Assembly: GCA_038849025.1 (NCBI GenBank)
Contig: JAWCNE010000003.1
Location: forward strand, 1 to 62,686
Direction: 5' to 3'
Length of the DNA stretch: 62,686 bases
From: WUQU01 sp038849025
GTDB lineage: Archaea; Thermoproteota; Bathyarchaeia; Bathyarchaeales; Bathycorpusculaceae
In this document: positions 49,557 to 58,868 of the stretch, piece by piece
Numbering within the stretch: position 1 is the first letter of the stretch
Layout: every line of letters begins with the position of its first letter
The notes under the pieces: model-generated
What the model was told of the DNA's origin: nothing
What the model saw: only the letters and a program-made list of their open reading frames with translations
Databases searched by the model: none
Translations under genes and position numbers: made by a program

Positions 49557-50633
49557 TCAGATTTTTCTTTCAATAAGGAATTGGGCGAAGGCGTTTAACT
49601 TTTCCTTTGCTTCTGATTCTGGAAGAAGCTCTTCCACATCTTTCCAGCTTTCCTTAACTATTTTTCTAGCAAAGTTTTTGGCATATTCAATTGAGCCGTA
49701 CTTTTGCATTATCGCTATGGCTTCATCTCTTAGCTTTTGGTCTGAAGTGTGCATTTTAAGAATTTCAATAAGCCTTTTCCTATCCTTGACATTTGAAGCC
49801 TTCAAGGCGTGGATAACCATCAAAGTTCTTTTTCCCTCTGTTATGTCTTGCCCGCGGCCTCCCTTCTTTTCTGCAAACTCTTCGCTTGTCAAATCAAGGA
49901 TATCGTCTTGTATTTGGAAGGCTATTCCTATACTTTCTGCGAAACGTCCAAGTTTTTCCACAAGCTCGTCGCTTGCATCTGCAAGCACAGCGGCAATTTT
50001 TGCAGCCATCCTCGCCAGTGTTCCAGTCTTGTAAGCGCACATTTGCAAATAGGCTTTCTCATCTATTTCATCAGCGTTTGCCACGCCTCTGTGCCATGCT
50101 ATGTCCATGGCTTGGCCTAGGCTTAGGCTTATCATTTCCTGCACATAAATTTCGTACGCCTTTGCAAGTTTTTCAGCACCTATTTTTTCCCGATTTTCCA
50201 TAAGCGGCAAAAGGGGAAGATAGTACATGGTGTTTCCAGCGTTTACGGCCACATCTAAACCATAAATTTTGTAGGTGCATGGCTTCCCCCTTCGGAATTC
50301 TGAAGCGTCTTCTATATCGTCTATCATCAAGGTTCCGTTGTGAACGACTTCTGGAATTATGGCGTAATCTATGAAGTCTTCAGGTTTTTTCCCAAGGGCT
50401 TCGCATATTAATAGGAAGAGGGTTGGACGCCATCTCTTACCGCCTCTGTCTAGAAACTCCCATATGGGTTCGGCTACCGCCTTGTTTAAGGCTTCTATGT
50501 TGTATGCATACTTCGGCGGGTTAACCTTGAAAACAACAGCCTCTTTAGAAAAGATTCTAGGGATATACTTTTCAATAGCCCTATTTATAAGCGGCGCTTT
50601 CTCCTCAAGAAAACTTTCAATATCTAAATTCAG
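49557..50633 (-). CDS. Geranylgeranyl diphosphate synthase-type prenyltransferase
   Basis: Builds the C20 (or longer) prenyl chain of archaeal lipids. An ATG at 50330 lies inside the gene, because it follows the FLDRGGKRWRPTLFLLICEA and PEVVHNGTL regions and immediately precedes the first Asp-rich motif DDIED. The open frame continues without stops to the end of the isomerase gene, giving about 354-358 residues, normal for the family. The second Asp-rich motif is QIQDDILDLT. No ATG, GTG or TTG is in frame at the 5' end. Candidates are CTG (50633), right behind GGAGAGGAG, or ATT (50621). Neighbours are the isomerase and the mevalonate-pathway kinases. Confidence 0.88.
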   Translation of the reverse strand: MNLDIESFLEEKAPLINRAIEKYIPRIFSKEAVVFKVNPPKYAYNIEALNKAVAEPIWEFLDRGGKRWRPTLFLLICEALGKKPEDFIDYAIIPEVVHNGTLMIDDIEDASEFRRGKPCTYKIYGLDVAVNAGNTMYYLPLLPLMENREKIGAEKLAKAYEIYVQEMISLSLGQAMDIAWHRGVANADEIDEKAYLQMCAYKTGTLARMAAKIAAVLADASDELVEKLGRFAESIGIAFQIQDDILDLTSEEFAEKKGGRGQDITEGKRTLMVIHALKASNVKDRKRLIEILKMHTSDQKLRDEAIAIMQKYGSIEYAKNFARKIVKESWKDVEELLPESEAKEKLNAFAQFLIERKI

Positions 50634-51733
50634 ATCTCTCCTCTCCTTGCATAATTTTCTATGTTAAACGCTCTTGCCTTGAGCCATTCTGCTGTTTTAC
50701 CCGTTATTACAACAGGGACTTTGTGTAGGTTACGCGGATTTTCCGCTCCTACCAGAAACATTGCTGTTTTTAATTCCTCAATTAAGAGGTTTAACACGTT
50801 TTCTGTTTCTTTTACGCCTTTAACTACCGCCTGTAAAACTGGCTGTGCGAGCCCCGCTAGGCTGGCTCCCAAAGCCAGAGCTTTAGCTGCGTCCAAACCG
50901 CTGCGTATTCCGCCAGAAGCTATTACTGGAATTTTCACTGTTCTTGCGACTTCAACAATGCTTACGGCCGTGGGTATCCCCCAGTCCCAAAAGGCTTCGC
51001 CTAATCTGCGTTGAAAAGGGTTTCTTCTACTCTTAGCGCGGAAATACTCCACCGCAGCGAAGCTTGTGCCGCCAGCACCACTCACATCTAGGCCTTTTAC
51101 GCCTACGGCCTCAAGCTTTTTCGCCTCTTCAGAAGCTATACCCGCTCCAGTCTCCTTTACGATGACTGGTTTGTCGAGCTCTTTGGCAACTTCTCCTATT
51201 TTTTCCAGAACTCCTTTAAAGCTTGTTTCGCCTTCAGGCTGGATGGCTTCCTGAAGGGGATTCAGATGTATTACCAAAGCATCTGCGTCAATCATCTCCA
51301 CTGCTTTTTTTGCCTCTTTTATGGCGTAGCCCCGAACGAGTTGCACACCACCGATGTTAGCTGTTAAAAAGGCTGTGGGCGCCTTCTTCCTAACTATAGA
51401 GAAAGTTTTCTCAAGTCTTCTGTCTTCTAAGGCTGCTCTCTGGCTTCCAACACCCATCCCCAGCCCTAATTCTTCAACCACCTTGGCTATGGTAGCATTG
51501 ATTTTTTTAGCTTCTTTTGTTCCCCCGGTTATGGCGCTAACCATTATGGGCGCAGAAAACTTGTGGTTAAAAACTGTTGTGGACAAGTCTATCTTATCTT
51601 TGTCAATTTCTGGCAAAGCTTTATGGACAAAATAAACGTCTTCAAAGCCTGTTGTGGCTTTTTTTGCTTGCACGTTATAACTTGTGGCTATTCGGATGTG
51701 GTCTGCCTTCCGTTTTCTTGTTTTTTCAGCCAA
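50630..51733 (-). CDS. fni: Type 2 isopentenyl-diphosphate isomerase
   Basis: FMN-dependent IDI-2 of 367 residues, interconverting IPP and DMAPP. It has RKADHIRIATSYNVQAKKAT at the start, FSAPIMVSAITGGT, VGSQRAALED, VKETGAGIASEEAKKL and the FMN phosphate site ASGGIRSGLDAAKALALGA. It lies just downstream of isopentenyl phosphate kinase and overlaps the start of the prenyltransferase. Confidence 0.95.
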   Translation of the reverse strand: MAEKTRKRKADHIRIATSYNVQAKKATTGFEDVYFVHKALPEIDKDKIDLSTTVFNHKFSAPIMVSAITGGTKEAKKINATIAKVVEELGLGMGVGSQRAALEDRRLEKTFSIVRKKAPTAFLTANIGGVQLVRGYAIKEAKKAVEMIDADALVIHLNPLQEAIQPEGETSFKGVLEKIGEVAKELDKPVIVKETGAGIASEEAKKLEAVGVKGLDVSGAGGTSFAAVEYFRAKSRRNPFQRRLGEAFWDWGIPTAVSIVEVARTVKIPVIASGGIRSGLDAAKALALGASLAGLAQPVLQAVVKGVKETENVLNLLIEELKTAMFLVGAENPRNLHKVPVVITGKTAEWLKARAFNIENYARRGEI

Positions 51734-51738
51734 TTCGC

Positions 51739-52554
51739 CTATTCCTTCTCTATTAATGTGCCCTTCACTTTATCTCCTTTAAGGACTTTGTAAATATATT
51801 TTGGCTTCGATGCATTGAAAATGAGTGCTGGTATTCCTTGTTCTACTGCGGGTACGAGTTCAGCTATTTTGTTAGACATGCCGCCGGTTACATCGCATGC
51901 GCTTGAGCTGCCAAAAAACCCTTTAACCCTTTTCAGCTCTTCTAATGTTAGGTGGTCGAACATTTTTGCTTTTGGGTTGTCTTTTGGGTCAGCGTCATAC
52001 AGCCCATCCACGTCCACGCCTATCAATATGTTTTTTGCGTTGAACCGCATAGCAAGAAATGAGACAAGCTGGTCTCCCGAAAGGATTGTGAAGCCTAGTT
52101 CAGTGTCGAATACGGCGTCTCCGTAGAGAACCGGAATAAAACCCATCTTTAAAAGCTGTTTTAGAGGTGAATCCTCAAAGCATTGAATTCTTCCATTACG
52201 CGTCATCACGCAGGATGAAGGTGTAACGCTTACTGCGGGTATGCCCCGCCATATTAAAGCGTCCATAAATATTCCATTAAGCACAGTCATAACATGGTGG
52301 GTTTCGGCGAAGCCTATTATTTGGTGTTCCTCTTTGAACCCTTCTTTTATTGCATGTTTTTGGGCTACTGGGTGGCCGAAACTTCCCCCTCCATGGACGA
52401 TTATTAAATTTCGGACGTTTGCCTCTTGTAGCTCGTCGGCTATGCGGCTTATAACATCCATGTGTACTCCAAGTTCTGTGCTTTTATCTGTAATAACCGA
52501 GCCGCCTATTTTCAAAATTATGGGTCTAGCTTGGCTCAATTCTAACTCCCTCAT
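51739..52554 (-). CDS. Isopentenyl phosphate kinase
   Basis: 271-residue amino-acid-kinase-fold enzyme that phosphorylates isopentenyl phosphate to IPP, the last step of the archaeal mevalonate variants. It has PIILKIGGSVITDKS at the start, VHGGGSFGHPVA with the characteristic His, and GVDVDGLYDADPK. Its start overlaps the mevalonate kinase 3' end by 29 bases; a slightly later start is possible. Confidence 0.93.
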   Translation of the reverse strand: MRELELSQARPIILKIGGSVITDKSTELGVHMDVISRIADELQEANVRNLIIVHGGGSFGHPVAQKHAIKEGFKEEHQIIGFAETHHVMTVLNGIFMDALIWRGIPAVSVTPSSCVMTRNGRIQCFEDSPLKQLLKMGFIPVLYGDAVFDTELGFTILSGDQLVSFLAMRFNAKNILIGVDVDGLYDADPKDNPKAKMFDHLTLEELKRVKGFFGSSSACDVTGGMSNKIAELVPAVEQGIPALIFNASKPKYIYKVLKGDKVKGTLIEKE

Positions 52555-53509
52555 CTGTTTTTCTTGCTATGAAAGCGTTTCCTCCAGCCCTTTGAATAGC
52601 TTCCAAAACCTTTTCAAGCTTATCCTTACTTGTGAGGGCTATCATGCATCCGCCGCCCCCTGCACCCGTTAACTTTGCCCCAAACGCCCCAGCTTTCCGT
52701 GCAGAGTTTATAAGCCATTCTAAGGATTCATCTGAAACTCCCACACCATAAAGCAGAGCATGATTAAAATTCATTAATTCGCCAATGGTTTCCAAGTCAC
52801 CTTCTGTTAGGGCCTCTATGGCTCTTAAGACTATTTCACGAGCTGTTCGCATAAATGCCTCAAAAATTTGTGGGTATTTATCTCTGGCACTTCGCACTTT
52901 TGAAACTTGAACTCGGGTTAACCTTTCAATGCCAGTATTACCTATAACAAGAGGAATGTCTGCTTTAACTTCAATGGGCTTAAAGCCTGTGTCCATTTGG
53001 AAAAGCAATGCTCCGCCGAAAGTTGATATTGCAGGGTCGATTCCGGAAGGGGTGCCGTGCATGATCTTTTCAGCTTCAAAGGCGATGCGGAAAACATCTT
53101 CCTTTGCCATTTTAACGTTTAGAAGGGCGCCGACTGCCGTAGCCACAGCAGAGGCCACAGCAGCAGACGAGCCTAACCCGGCGGCAACAGGAACTGTTGA
53201 ACTAACTTCCACGTTTATGCCAACTTTTTCCCCGGAGAATTCCAAAACTTTTTCCACAGCGCACTTTAAAGGCTCAAGCTTCATTCTCGCTTCTTTAGGT
53301 TCTCCCTTCTCAGCCTTAAAATTTCCATTTTCGAAAAATCCTGCAAGGTTAAGGTTTGATGAACAAATAAAAAGCTTTTTGTCATCGCGAAATTCCGCCT
53401 TCGCATAGGCCCTTTTGTCTATGGCTAAAACTATTGCAGGTTCACCGTAAACTACAAAGTGCTCTCCGAAAAGTATAATTTTCGCGGGAGCTGAGGCAAC
53501 TACTCCCAT
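52526..53509 (-). CDS. Mevalonate kinase
   Basis: 327-residue GHMP kinase phosphorylating mevalonate. It shows APAKIILFGEHFVVYGEPAI at the start, the ATP loop PVAAGLGSSAAVASAVATA, GTPSGIDPAISTFGG and the C-terminal KLTGAGGGGCMIAL. It is located between MEMO and isopentenyl phosphate kinase in the conserved archaeal lipid-precursor cluster. Confidence 0.96.
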   Translation of the reverse strand: MGVVASAPAKIILFGEHFVVYGEPAIVLAIDKRAYAKAEFRDDKKLFICSSNLNLAGFFENGNFKAEKGEPKEARMKLEPLKCAVEKVLEFSGEKVGINVEVSSTVPVAAGLGSSAAVASAVATAVGALLNVKMAKEDVFRIAFEAEKIMHGTPSGIDPAISTFGGALLFQMDTGFKPIEVKADIPLVIGNTGIERLTRVQVSKVRSARDKYPQIFEAFMRTAREIVLRAIEALTEGDLETIGELMNFNHALLYGVGVSDESLEWLINSARKAGAFGAKLTGAGGGGCMIALTSKDKLEKVLEAIQRAGGNAFIARKTDEGVRIEPS

Positions 53510-53517
53510 CTAAACCA

Positions 53518-54369
53518 CTATTTTGTGAATTGCACGGCGGCGTACCCAACCACACTTGAGTAGTCGCCACTAACATCTCCACTTGTTTTGTAACATAATA
53601 ATCTTGCCTCTTTTGCGCCTAAAATCTTAGCAGCCACAGTTAAAGCAATTATAGGACCGTAACCACAAGCGGTAATTCGATGATCTTCGATAATCGAGTA
53701 GAATTTCTCCTCATCCATGGCTTCGACAGCTTGAAGCGCCAACTTATCCTTCTTTTCCGCGCTTCTTTGCGGTTCGTAATGAGTCATGTCTGAAGAAGCT
53801 ATTACCAAGGCGTTTTTTCCATCTAAAACCTTAGCCACGGCACGTCCAACTTCTCGGGCAGAATGCAAATCTTGCATTAGAAAGCACACTGGAACAATTT
53901 TAAATTCTGAACCAAAAAAATACTGCAAAAAAGGAAGCTGAACCTCAATGGAATGCTCATAGCGGTGAGCTGAATCATCCACATCAATAATGCGTGACTC
54001 CTTAACAATTTCATTAGCTGTTTCTCCATCAATTTCTACATCGCCAAGTGGCGTGCGCCAAAATCCCTCGTTTACAACAGCCAAAGCACTACCATAACCC
54101 GTATGGTTTGGGCCGAAAAGAACTACAACATCAGGCTTTCCATCTAAAGCCAAACTGTGATATGCGTGGGCTGCGACAGGCCCAGAATACATGTACCCTG
54201 CATGGGGACAAATCAGCCCCACAATTCGCCTTGGACCATATTTAACCACTTTTGGAATTTTACCAGGTCCAAGAGCATGGAGAAAACATTCTCCGATCTG
54301 CCTCTTAAGAGATTCGGCTGTTCCAGCGTAGAAGGCTCCAGCCTGGCTTGGAAGCCGAATCTTAGCCAT
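53518..54369 (-). CDS. MEMO-family protein
   Basis: 283 residues; AmmeMemoRadiSam protein B family, a dioxygenase-like fold whose role in archaea is unknown. It has RLPSQAGAFYAGTAESLKRQ, ICPHAGYMYSGPVAAHAY, LFGPNHTGYG, SIEVQLPFLQYFFG and ASSDMTHYEP, giving the conserved His residues. It sits between uS2 and mevalonate kinase, its usual archaeal place. Confidence 0.94.
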   Translation of the reverse strand: MAKIRLPSQAGAFYAGTAESLKRQIGECFLHALGPGKIPKVVKYGPRRIVGLICPHAGYMYSGPVAAHAYHSLALDGKPDVVVLFGPNHTGYGSALAVVNEGFWRTPLGDVEIDGETANEIVKESRIIDVDDSAHRYEHSIEVQLPFLQYFFGSEFKIVPVCFLMQDLHSAREVGRAVAKVLDGKNALVIASSDMTHYEPQRSAEKKDKLALQAVEAMDEEKFYSIIEDHRITACGYGPIIALTVAAKILGAKEARLLCYKTSGDVSGDYSSVVGYAAVQFTK

Positions 54370-54374
54370 CTTCG

Positions 54375-55052
54375 CTAACTTTCCTCCTCTTCTTTAGCGA
54401 TTTTTGCCTCGAAGTCCTCAATTGTTAGGGGCAAATCCTTGTCCAGCGGCAACTCGCCCCTTTCCCTAAGAATTTGTCTTGCTAAAAGCCAGTAAATCAC
54501 CGCTAAAGCGCGTCTACCCTTATTGTTTGTTGGGATAACTAGGTCTACCCCTGAGAAGTCGTTATCTGTGCTGCATAATGCTATTACTGGAATTCCAGCA
54601 GAGGCTGCCTCCTTCACAGCTTGGGAATCCGCCCTCGGATCGGAAACTATCAAAACATTTGGTTCAATCCGGTTTGGGTAAAGGGGATTTGACAACAACC
54701 CTGGAATGAAGCGTCCGATTATGGGGGTTGCACCCGTCACTTCGCAAAATCTTCTAACTGGCTCATGGGCATAAAGTCTTGCAGCAACCGCAGCTATTCT
54801 TGAAGGCTCAAACCTTGCCAAGAACTTAGCTGCCACTCTTATGCGTTCATCAGTCTTTTTAACATCCAAAACAAAGAGTCCATCGGGTCTAACTCGGTAT
54901 ATGAACTGTTCCATATCTTTCGTCTTCATCCTTGTTCCAATATGTATCCCCGCTGACAATAAGGTGTCCCGTGGAAGTAAAAGTTCTTCTTCGGTGCTTG
55001 CGCTTGTCTCTTCTTCAAACTTTTCCTTTTTAGCATCTTTATTTTCAAACAA
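54375..55052 (-). CDS. Ribosomal protein uS2
   Basis: 225 residues from TTG 55052, chosen because AAGGAGAGG lies 6 bases upstream and it clears the enolase stop by 13 bases; the frame continues to 55118 inside enolase. Family motifs: LLSAGIHIGTRMKTKDMEQF, IYRVRPDGLFVLDVKKTDER, TGATPIIGRFIPG and VDLVIPTNNKGRRALAVIYW. An acidic N-terminal extension (KEKFEEETSASTEEE) precedes the core. Confidence 0.93.
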   Translation of the reverse strand: MFENKDAKKEKFEEETSASTEEELLLPRDTLLSAGIHIGTRMKTKDMEQFIYRVRPDGLFVLDVKKTDERIRVAAKFLARFEPSRIAAVAARLYAHEPVRRFCEVTGATPIIGRFIPGLLSNPLYPNRIEPNVLIVSDPRADSQAVKEAASAGIPVIALCSTDNDFSGVDLVIPTNNKGRRALAVIYWLLARQILRERGELPLDKDLPLTIEDFEAKIAKEEEES

Positions 55053-55065
55053 AACTTTCCTCTCC

Positions 55066-56319
55066 TTAAAGAATTTGCAGTTCAGCCATTTTAGCTCTAT
55101 CTCCCAAAAATTCCTCAACTCTAACTAATTCGTTTATTTTAGCTATGCGTGCTCCTTCCACCACGCCTGTTTTTATGATTGGACATTTGAAGGCTACCGC
55201 CAAGTGGGCTATGTGCCAATCGCAAGTATCTCCGGAACGGTGGGACATCACTGGAACATATCCAGCTCTTTTAGCTGTTTCAATGGTTTCTAAGGCATCG
55301 GTCAAAGTTCCAACCTGGTTTACTTTTATTATTATGGCGTTTGCGGCGTTCATTTTTGTTCCATGATTTAATCTTTCATTGTTCGTGGCAAAAAGGTCGT
55401 CGCCGCATATGAGGCAGTTTTTCACTTTTTTTGTGAGTTCCGCGAAGCTTTCATAGTCTTCCTCGTGAAAGGGATCTTCCACATAAGCTAAATGATATTT
55501 CTCAATCAGATGCTTGATAAACTCTAGTTGTTCTGCTGAATCTAACTCCTTCTCTTCCCTCTTGTAAACATACTTTTTCTTTTCCGCATTCCATAAGGAG
55601 GAGGCTGCAATGTCAAGGCCTACACTGCATTTGAAGCCTATTTCGTTGCTTACTTCTTCACATGCACTGGTTAAAATTTCCAACGCTTCAAAGTTTGTGG
55701 CGTTTGCTGTCCATGCTCCTTCATCGCTTCTTCCACCGTTGAAAAGGTTATCCTTTTTCTTTAGGGCCTCCTTAACTTTTTTATGGATTTTAATGTTGGC
55801 CATTGCGGCTTCTAGAAATGAGCCAGCTCCGTGGGGAAGAGCCAAAAATTCTTGGATGTCTGGAGATTTTCCATGAGCGTGCTTTCCACCGCTAATCACG
55901 TTCCCTAGCGGATAAGGGAGTTCACGGGCAGCGTATCCGCCTAAGTACTGGAATAGAGGCAAACCGTAAGAGTTTGCCGCTGCTTCTGCATTTGCCAAAG
56001 ATATGGCGAAGGCTGTATTTCCACCTATAATTCTAAAGTTGTTTGTGTTATCTATTTCATGGAGAGTTTTGTCTATTTCCTCTTGAAAGTCAGCATTTAG
56101 CCCTACGATTTCTGGAGCTATAAGCTCCTCAACTTTTTTAATTGCTTCATCAACTCCGCCTTCTGGGTAATAAATCACTTCGGCTTTTCCACGGCTTTCT
56201 CCTGCGGGAGCTGAGGCTCTTCCAAAACCTGAAGTGGTGATTACATCAACTTCTATTGTTTCATCTCCACGAATGTTGAAAACTTTCCTTGCGATTATAT
56301 CTTCGATAACTGTAGACAT
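55066..56319 (-). CDS. eno: Enolase
   Basis: Interconverts 2-phosphoglycerate and phosphoenolpyruvate. The 417 residues include RGDETIEVDVIT, NVISGGKHAHGKSPDIQEF (the mobile catalytic loop), YVEDPFHEEDYESF and GDDLFATN as Mg ligands, and SHRSGDTCDWHIAHLAVAF near the C-terminus. It lies between the Rpo10 and uS2 genes, the conserved archaeal order. Confidence 0.96.
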   Translation of the reverse strand: MSTVIEDIIARKVFNIRGDETIEVDVITTSGFGRASAPAGESRGKAEVIYYPEGGVDEAIKKVEELIAPEIVGLNADFQEEIDKTLHEIDNTNNFRIIGGNTAFAISLANAEAAANSYGLPLFQYLGGYAARELPYPLGNVISGGKHAHGKSPDIQEFLALPHGAGSFLEAAMANIKIHKKVKEALKKKDNLFNGGRSDEGAWTANATNFEALEILTSACEEVSNEIGFKCSVGLDIAASSLWNAEKKKYVYKREEKELDSAEQLEFIKHLIEKYHLAYVEDPFHEEDYESFAELTKKVKNCLICGDDLFATNNERLNHGTKMNAANAIIIKVNQVGTLTDALETIETAKRAGYVPVMSHRSGDTCDWHIAHLAVAFKCPIIKTGVVEGARIAKINELVRVEEFLGDRAKMAELQIL

Positions 56320-56336
56320 GTTTAGCTTTCTCCTTT

Positions 56337-56576
56337 TTACTGCTGGTAATAGTAGCTTCTCGCTTCTCTTCTTTTTTCAGCTTCCTCGTAAAAGCGTAAG
56401 ACTTCATCGATAATTTCGACATGTGATAAAAGCATGCGCCTGCAGCAATATCTTTTAATTCCTAAACTGTCCAGGACGTCGCTTGCGTTTTCTCCTGTTT
56501 TAACTCTTCTTGCAAACTCTTCCCACTTGTCGCCAATCAACTTGCCACAAGTAAAACATCTTACTGGTATAATCAC
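56337..56576 (-). CDS. rpo10: RNA polymerase subunit Rpo10 (RpoN)
   Basis: 79 residues with the zinc-binding signature: PVRCFTCGKLIGDKWEEF at the start and KRYCCRRMLLSHVE later. The length is slightly above the usual because of a charged C-terminal tail. It lies 15 bases downstream of uS9. Confidence 0.95.
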   Translation of the reverse strand: MIIPVRCFTCGKLIGDKWEEFARRVKTGENASDVLDSLGIKRYCCRRMLLSHVEIIDEVLRFYEEAEKRREARSYYYQQ

Positions 56577-56591
56577 TTTACTTCAACCTCA

Positions 56592-57002
56592 TTATCTGTA
56601 GCTTTTCTGGTCCCTTGCTCTTGCTCCAGGGCCTCCAAACTTTTTAGGCTCCTTTCTTCTCGGGTCGCCTACAATCATTGTTCTATCATATTCAAGGAAG
56701 GCTTTGCGTAACTGGGTGCTTTTCGTCCATTTTAGCAAGGCGTTGGCTATTGCCATTCTAGCGGCTTCCGCTTGTCCCATGTAGCCTCCGCCTGAAACTT
56801 TTATGTCTATGTCCAACTGTTTCCAAACATCGTCTCCAGCTTGTATAAGCGGTTCCATTATCTTTTCGCGGGCAACTTCAGGTTCATAAATCTCTAATGG
56901 CGTCATGTTAACCCGTACTCGGCCTATCCCAGGTTTGACAACAGCTCGCGCCACAGCAGTTTTTCTCTTTCCGCTAACCACCAAAACTTTTTTCGCAGGC
57001 AT
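56592..57002 (-). CDS. Ribosomal protein uS9
   Basis: 136 residues with VSGKRKTAVARAVVKPGIGR at the start, VSGGGYMGQAEAARMAIANA and the basic end GGPGARARDQKSYR, whose tail contacts the P-site tRNA. It is 2 bases downstream of the uL13 stop. Confidence 0.96.
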   Translation of the reverse strand: MPAKKVLVVSGKRKTAVARAVVKPGIGRVRVNMTPLEIYEPEVAREKIMEPLIQAGDDVWKQLDIDIKVSGGGYMGQAEAARMAIANALLKWTKSTQLRKAFLEYDRTMIVGDPRRKEPKKFGGPGARARDQKSYR

Positions 57003-57004
57003 AA

Positions 57005-57448
57005 TTAGCCTCCTTCACTCCATCCTATTTCCTTGGCCAATTCTCCCAAGGTGAAGTAGGGGCATGTTAGTTTTTTAGCTTGTGCCTCTTCTAATGTTTC
57101 CATCTCCCGGCTTTTAAGCTCCTCTGGTATTCCAATAAAAACCATCAGCCTTTTGTAGGCTTGCTTGCCCTTTGGTTGTTTGTAGGGAAGCATGCCCCTA
57201 ACGGTTCTTCTAAGGATTCTGTCAGGCCTTTTATAGTGAAAGGGGCCTTTTTCCGGGTATCCCACTTCAAGGAATTCTTTTGCTTCAGTAATCTTGCTTT
57301 TCTTTTTCCCGGAAATAACTGTTTTTTCAGCGTTTACAACTATTATTTTTTCGCCTTTTAGAAGGCGTTTGGCTATTATACTTGCCATTCTGCCAAGAAT
57401 TAGTCCTTCAGCGTTTATAATGGTTCCTTCGTAACTTTTTCCCAGCAT
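57005..57448 (-). CDS. Ribosomal protein uL13
   Basis: 147 residues with INAEGLILGRMASIIAKRLL at the start, IIVVNAEKTVISGKKK and RTVRGMLPYKQPKGKQAYKR, all family features. Between eL18 and uS9 as in other archaea. Confidence 0.96.
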   Translation of the reverse strand: MLGKSYEGTIINAEGLILGRMASIIAKRLLKGEKIIVVNAEKTVISGKKKSKITEAKEFLEVGYPEKGPFHYKRPDRILRRTVRGMLPYKQPKGKQAYKRLMVFIGIPEELKSREMETLEEAQAKKLTCPYFTLGELAKEIGWSEGG

Positions 57449-57452
57449 TCTT

Positions 57453-57830
57453 TCACCCTATGATTTTAACGTTTGAGCCCTTAGGATTTTTCTTTACAAG
57501 GTCCGATAAGGATAAACACTTACCCTTTGCCTTTTCGATTTTTTCTTTAGCCTTTTCTGAAAAGGCGAAGGCTGCAACCGTTATTGGATGACTTATTTCT
57601 CCGGCGCCCAAAACTTTTCCAGGGACAGCCACTGTTTCGTTTTTCTGCGTAAACCTGTTTAAGCGGCTTATGTTTACAGTTACGCGTTTTCTCCGAGACC
57701 TCGACAGGTGTTCAGCTAGGCTCTTCCATATTTCCGCTTTGCTTTCTCTGCTTTGTTTCCTTAAATAGCGAATAAGCTCCGTAAGCTGAGGGTTTGCTGT
57801 TTTAACCCCCTTCAAGTTTTTGCACCCCAA
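57453..57830 (-). CDS. Ribosomal protein eL18
   Basis: 125 residues with NPQLTELIRYLRKQSRESKA near the start and a central VNISRLNRFTQKNETVAVPG that is typical of eL18. The exact start is uncertain: TTG at 57830 overlaps rpo3 by 29 bases, while TTG at 57815 is nearer to the usual length. Confidence 0.93.
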   Translation of the reverse strand: MGCKNLKGVKTANPQLTELIRYLRKQSRESKAEIWKSLAEHLSRSRRKRVTVNISRLNRFTQKNETVAVPGKVLGAGEISHPITVAAFAFSEKAKEKIEKAKGKCLSLSDLVKKNPKGSNVKIIG

Positions 57831-58626
57831 TTAAGTTTGCAAACTCTTCCAGTTGTCGGTCCAAAATTTTAATGGCTTCACTCAAAATCCTTTCCGGAGG
57901 AAGCGCTCCAGTGGATTCCAAACTGAATATAAAAGTGTTTTTATCCCAACCCACATTTATTGCTGGAGGTTCTTTGGGACAAACATCTACACAGTCTTGG
58001 CAAAGGGTGCACGCTAACAAGTCGCGAACCTCTATTTTGCCTTCAGACTTTGCTAAAACTTTTCTAGGGCAGATTTCCACACATTTCCCGCAAGCATCAC
58101 AGCTTTCAGCGTCTATTTTAATTTGTGGTAAATACTTGTACGTGCACATGGATACTGGCTGCCACTTTGCATGCTTTTTCCCCCTTCCAAGCCTTGCATA
58201 GGCTTCAAGTTTTAACTTTTGTCCCTTTGCAAGCTTTATTATAGGGATTTTGTCGCTGACTGGAACTATGCTTGGGTTCTCTGAAATAAGCTCGCCGGAA
58301 TAAATTATTCTCGTTCCTTCCTTGGCTTCTTGATCCAGGGTAAGCGTGACCCTGCAGAGGTTACATCCAAACTCGCTTTTGCATGGGCATTCTTCCGGTA
58401 GATTATAGCTGTCTAAGTCTGTTTTTAGGGGTATGAGCCCAAGTCTGTGGGCTATAACTTCATCATGGAAAACTGAAGAGTTTTCAATGAACACAATTTC
58501 GTCCACAGCCATGCATGGGACCTCTGCGATGACATTTCTCCTTAACGCATTAACGAAGGGAGTGTCCACTTCCCTTATAAGCAAACGCATACTCCTATCG
58601 TCTTTTTCCAGTACTTCTATTTTCAC
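57802..58626 (-). CDS. rpo3: RNA polymerase subunit Rpo3 (RpoD) with two Fe-S motifs
   Basis: 274-residue alpha-like subunit that seeds polymerase assembly with Rpo11. N-terminal dimerisation domain (RRNVIAEVPCMAVDEIVFIE) with CPCKSEFGCNLC inserted, then a ferredoxin-like domain (about 175-225) with CDACGKCVEICP and CTLCQDCVDVCP, two complete [4Fe-4S] motifs, then the C-terminal dimerisation helix. Fe-S Rpo3 is known in several archaeal groups and has one or two clusters; both motifs are intact here. Confidence 0.95.
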   Translation of the reverse strand: MKIEVLEKDDRSMRLLIREVDTPFVNALRRNVIAEVPCMAVDEIVFIENSSVFHDEVIAHRLGLIPLKTDLDSYNLPEECPCKSEFGCNLCRVTLTLDQEAKEGTRIIYSGELISENPSIVPVSDKIPIIKLAKGQKLKLEAYARLGRGKKHAKWQPVSMCTYKYLPQIKIDAESCDACGKCVEICPRKVLAKSEGKIEVRDLLACTLCQDCVDVCPKEPPAINVGWDKNTFIFSLESTGALPPERILSEAIKILDRQLEEFANLIGVQKLEGG

Positions 58627-58868
58627 CTACTGAAACACTCCATAATAGCTCAGATCAACTGTAGCGCCTTTGAATAAAATATTGGTGCTTTATATAAATT
58701 TGGTGATTCGCCTGCAGATTTATCCATTTTATTTGCACTTTACCATGAAACCACTTTTAAAGTTAAGCTCTTATGCCATCGGGATATCGTGATTAGTTCT
58801 AAACATAAACCTAGAAGTATAGCCAAATATTAACACGTTATCCTAACCATTTCAGCAAAGCAAGATTG

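Noticed and set aside
50371..50667. 98-codon + strand frame next to the prenyltransferase
   Set aside because: It is antisense to the conserved N-terminal part of GGPP synthase, which is clearly coding.
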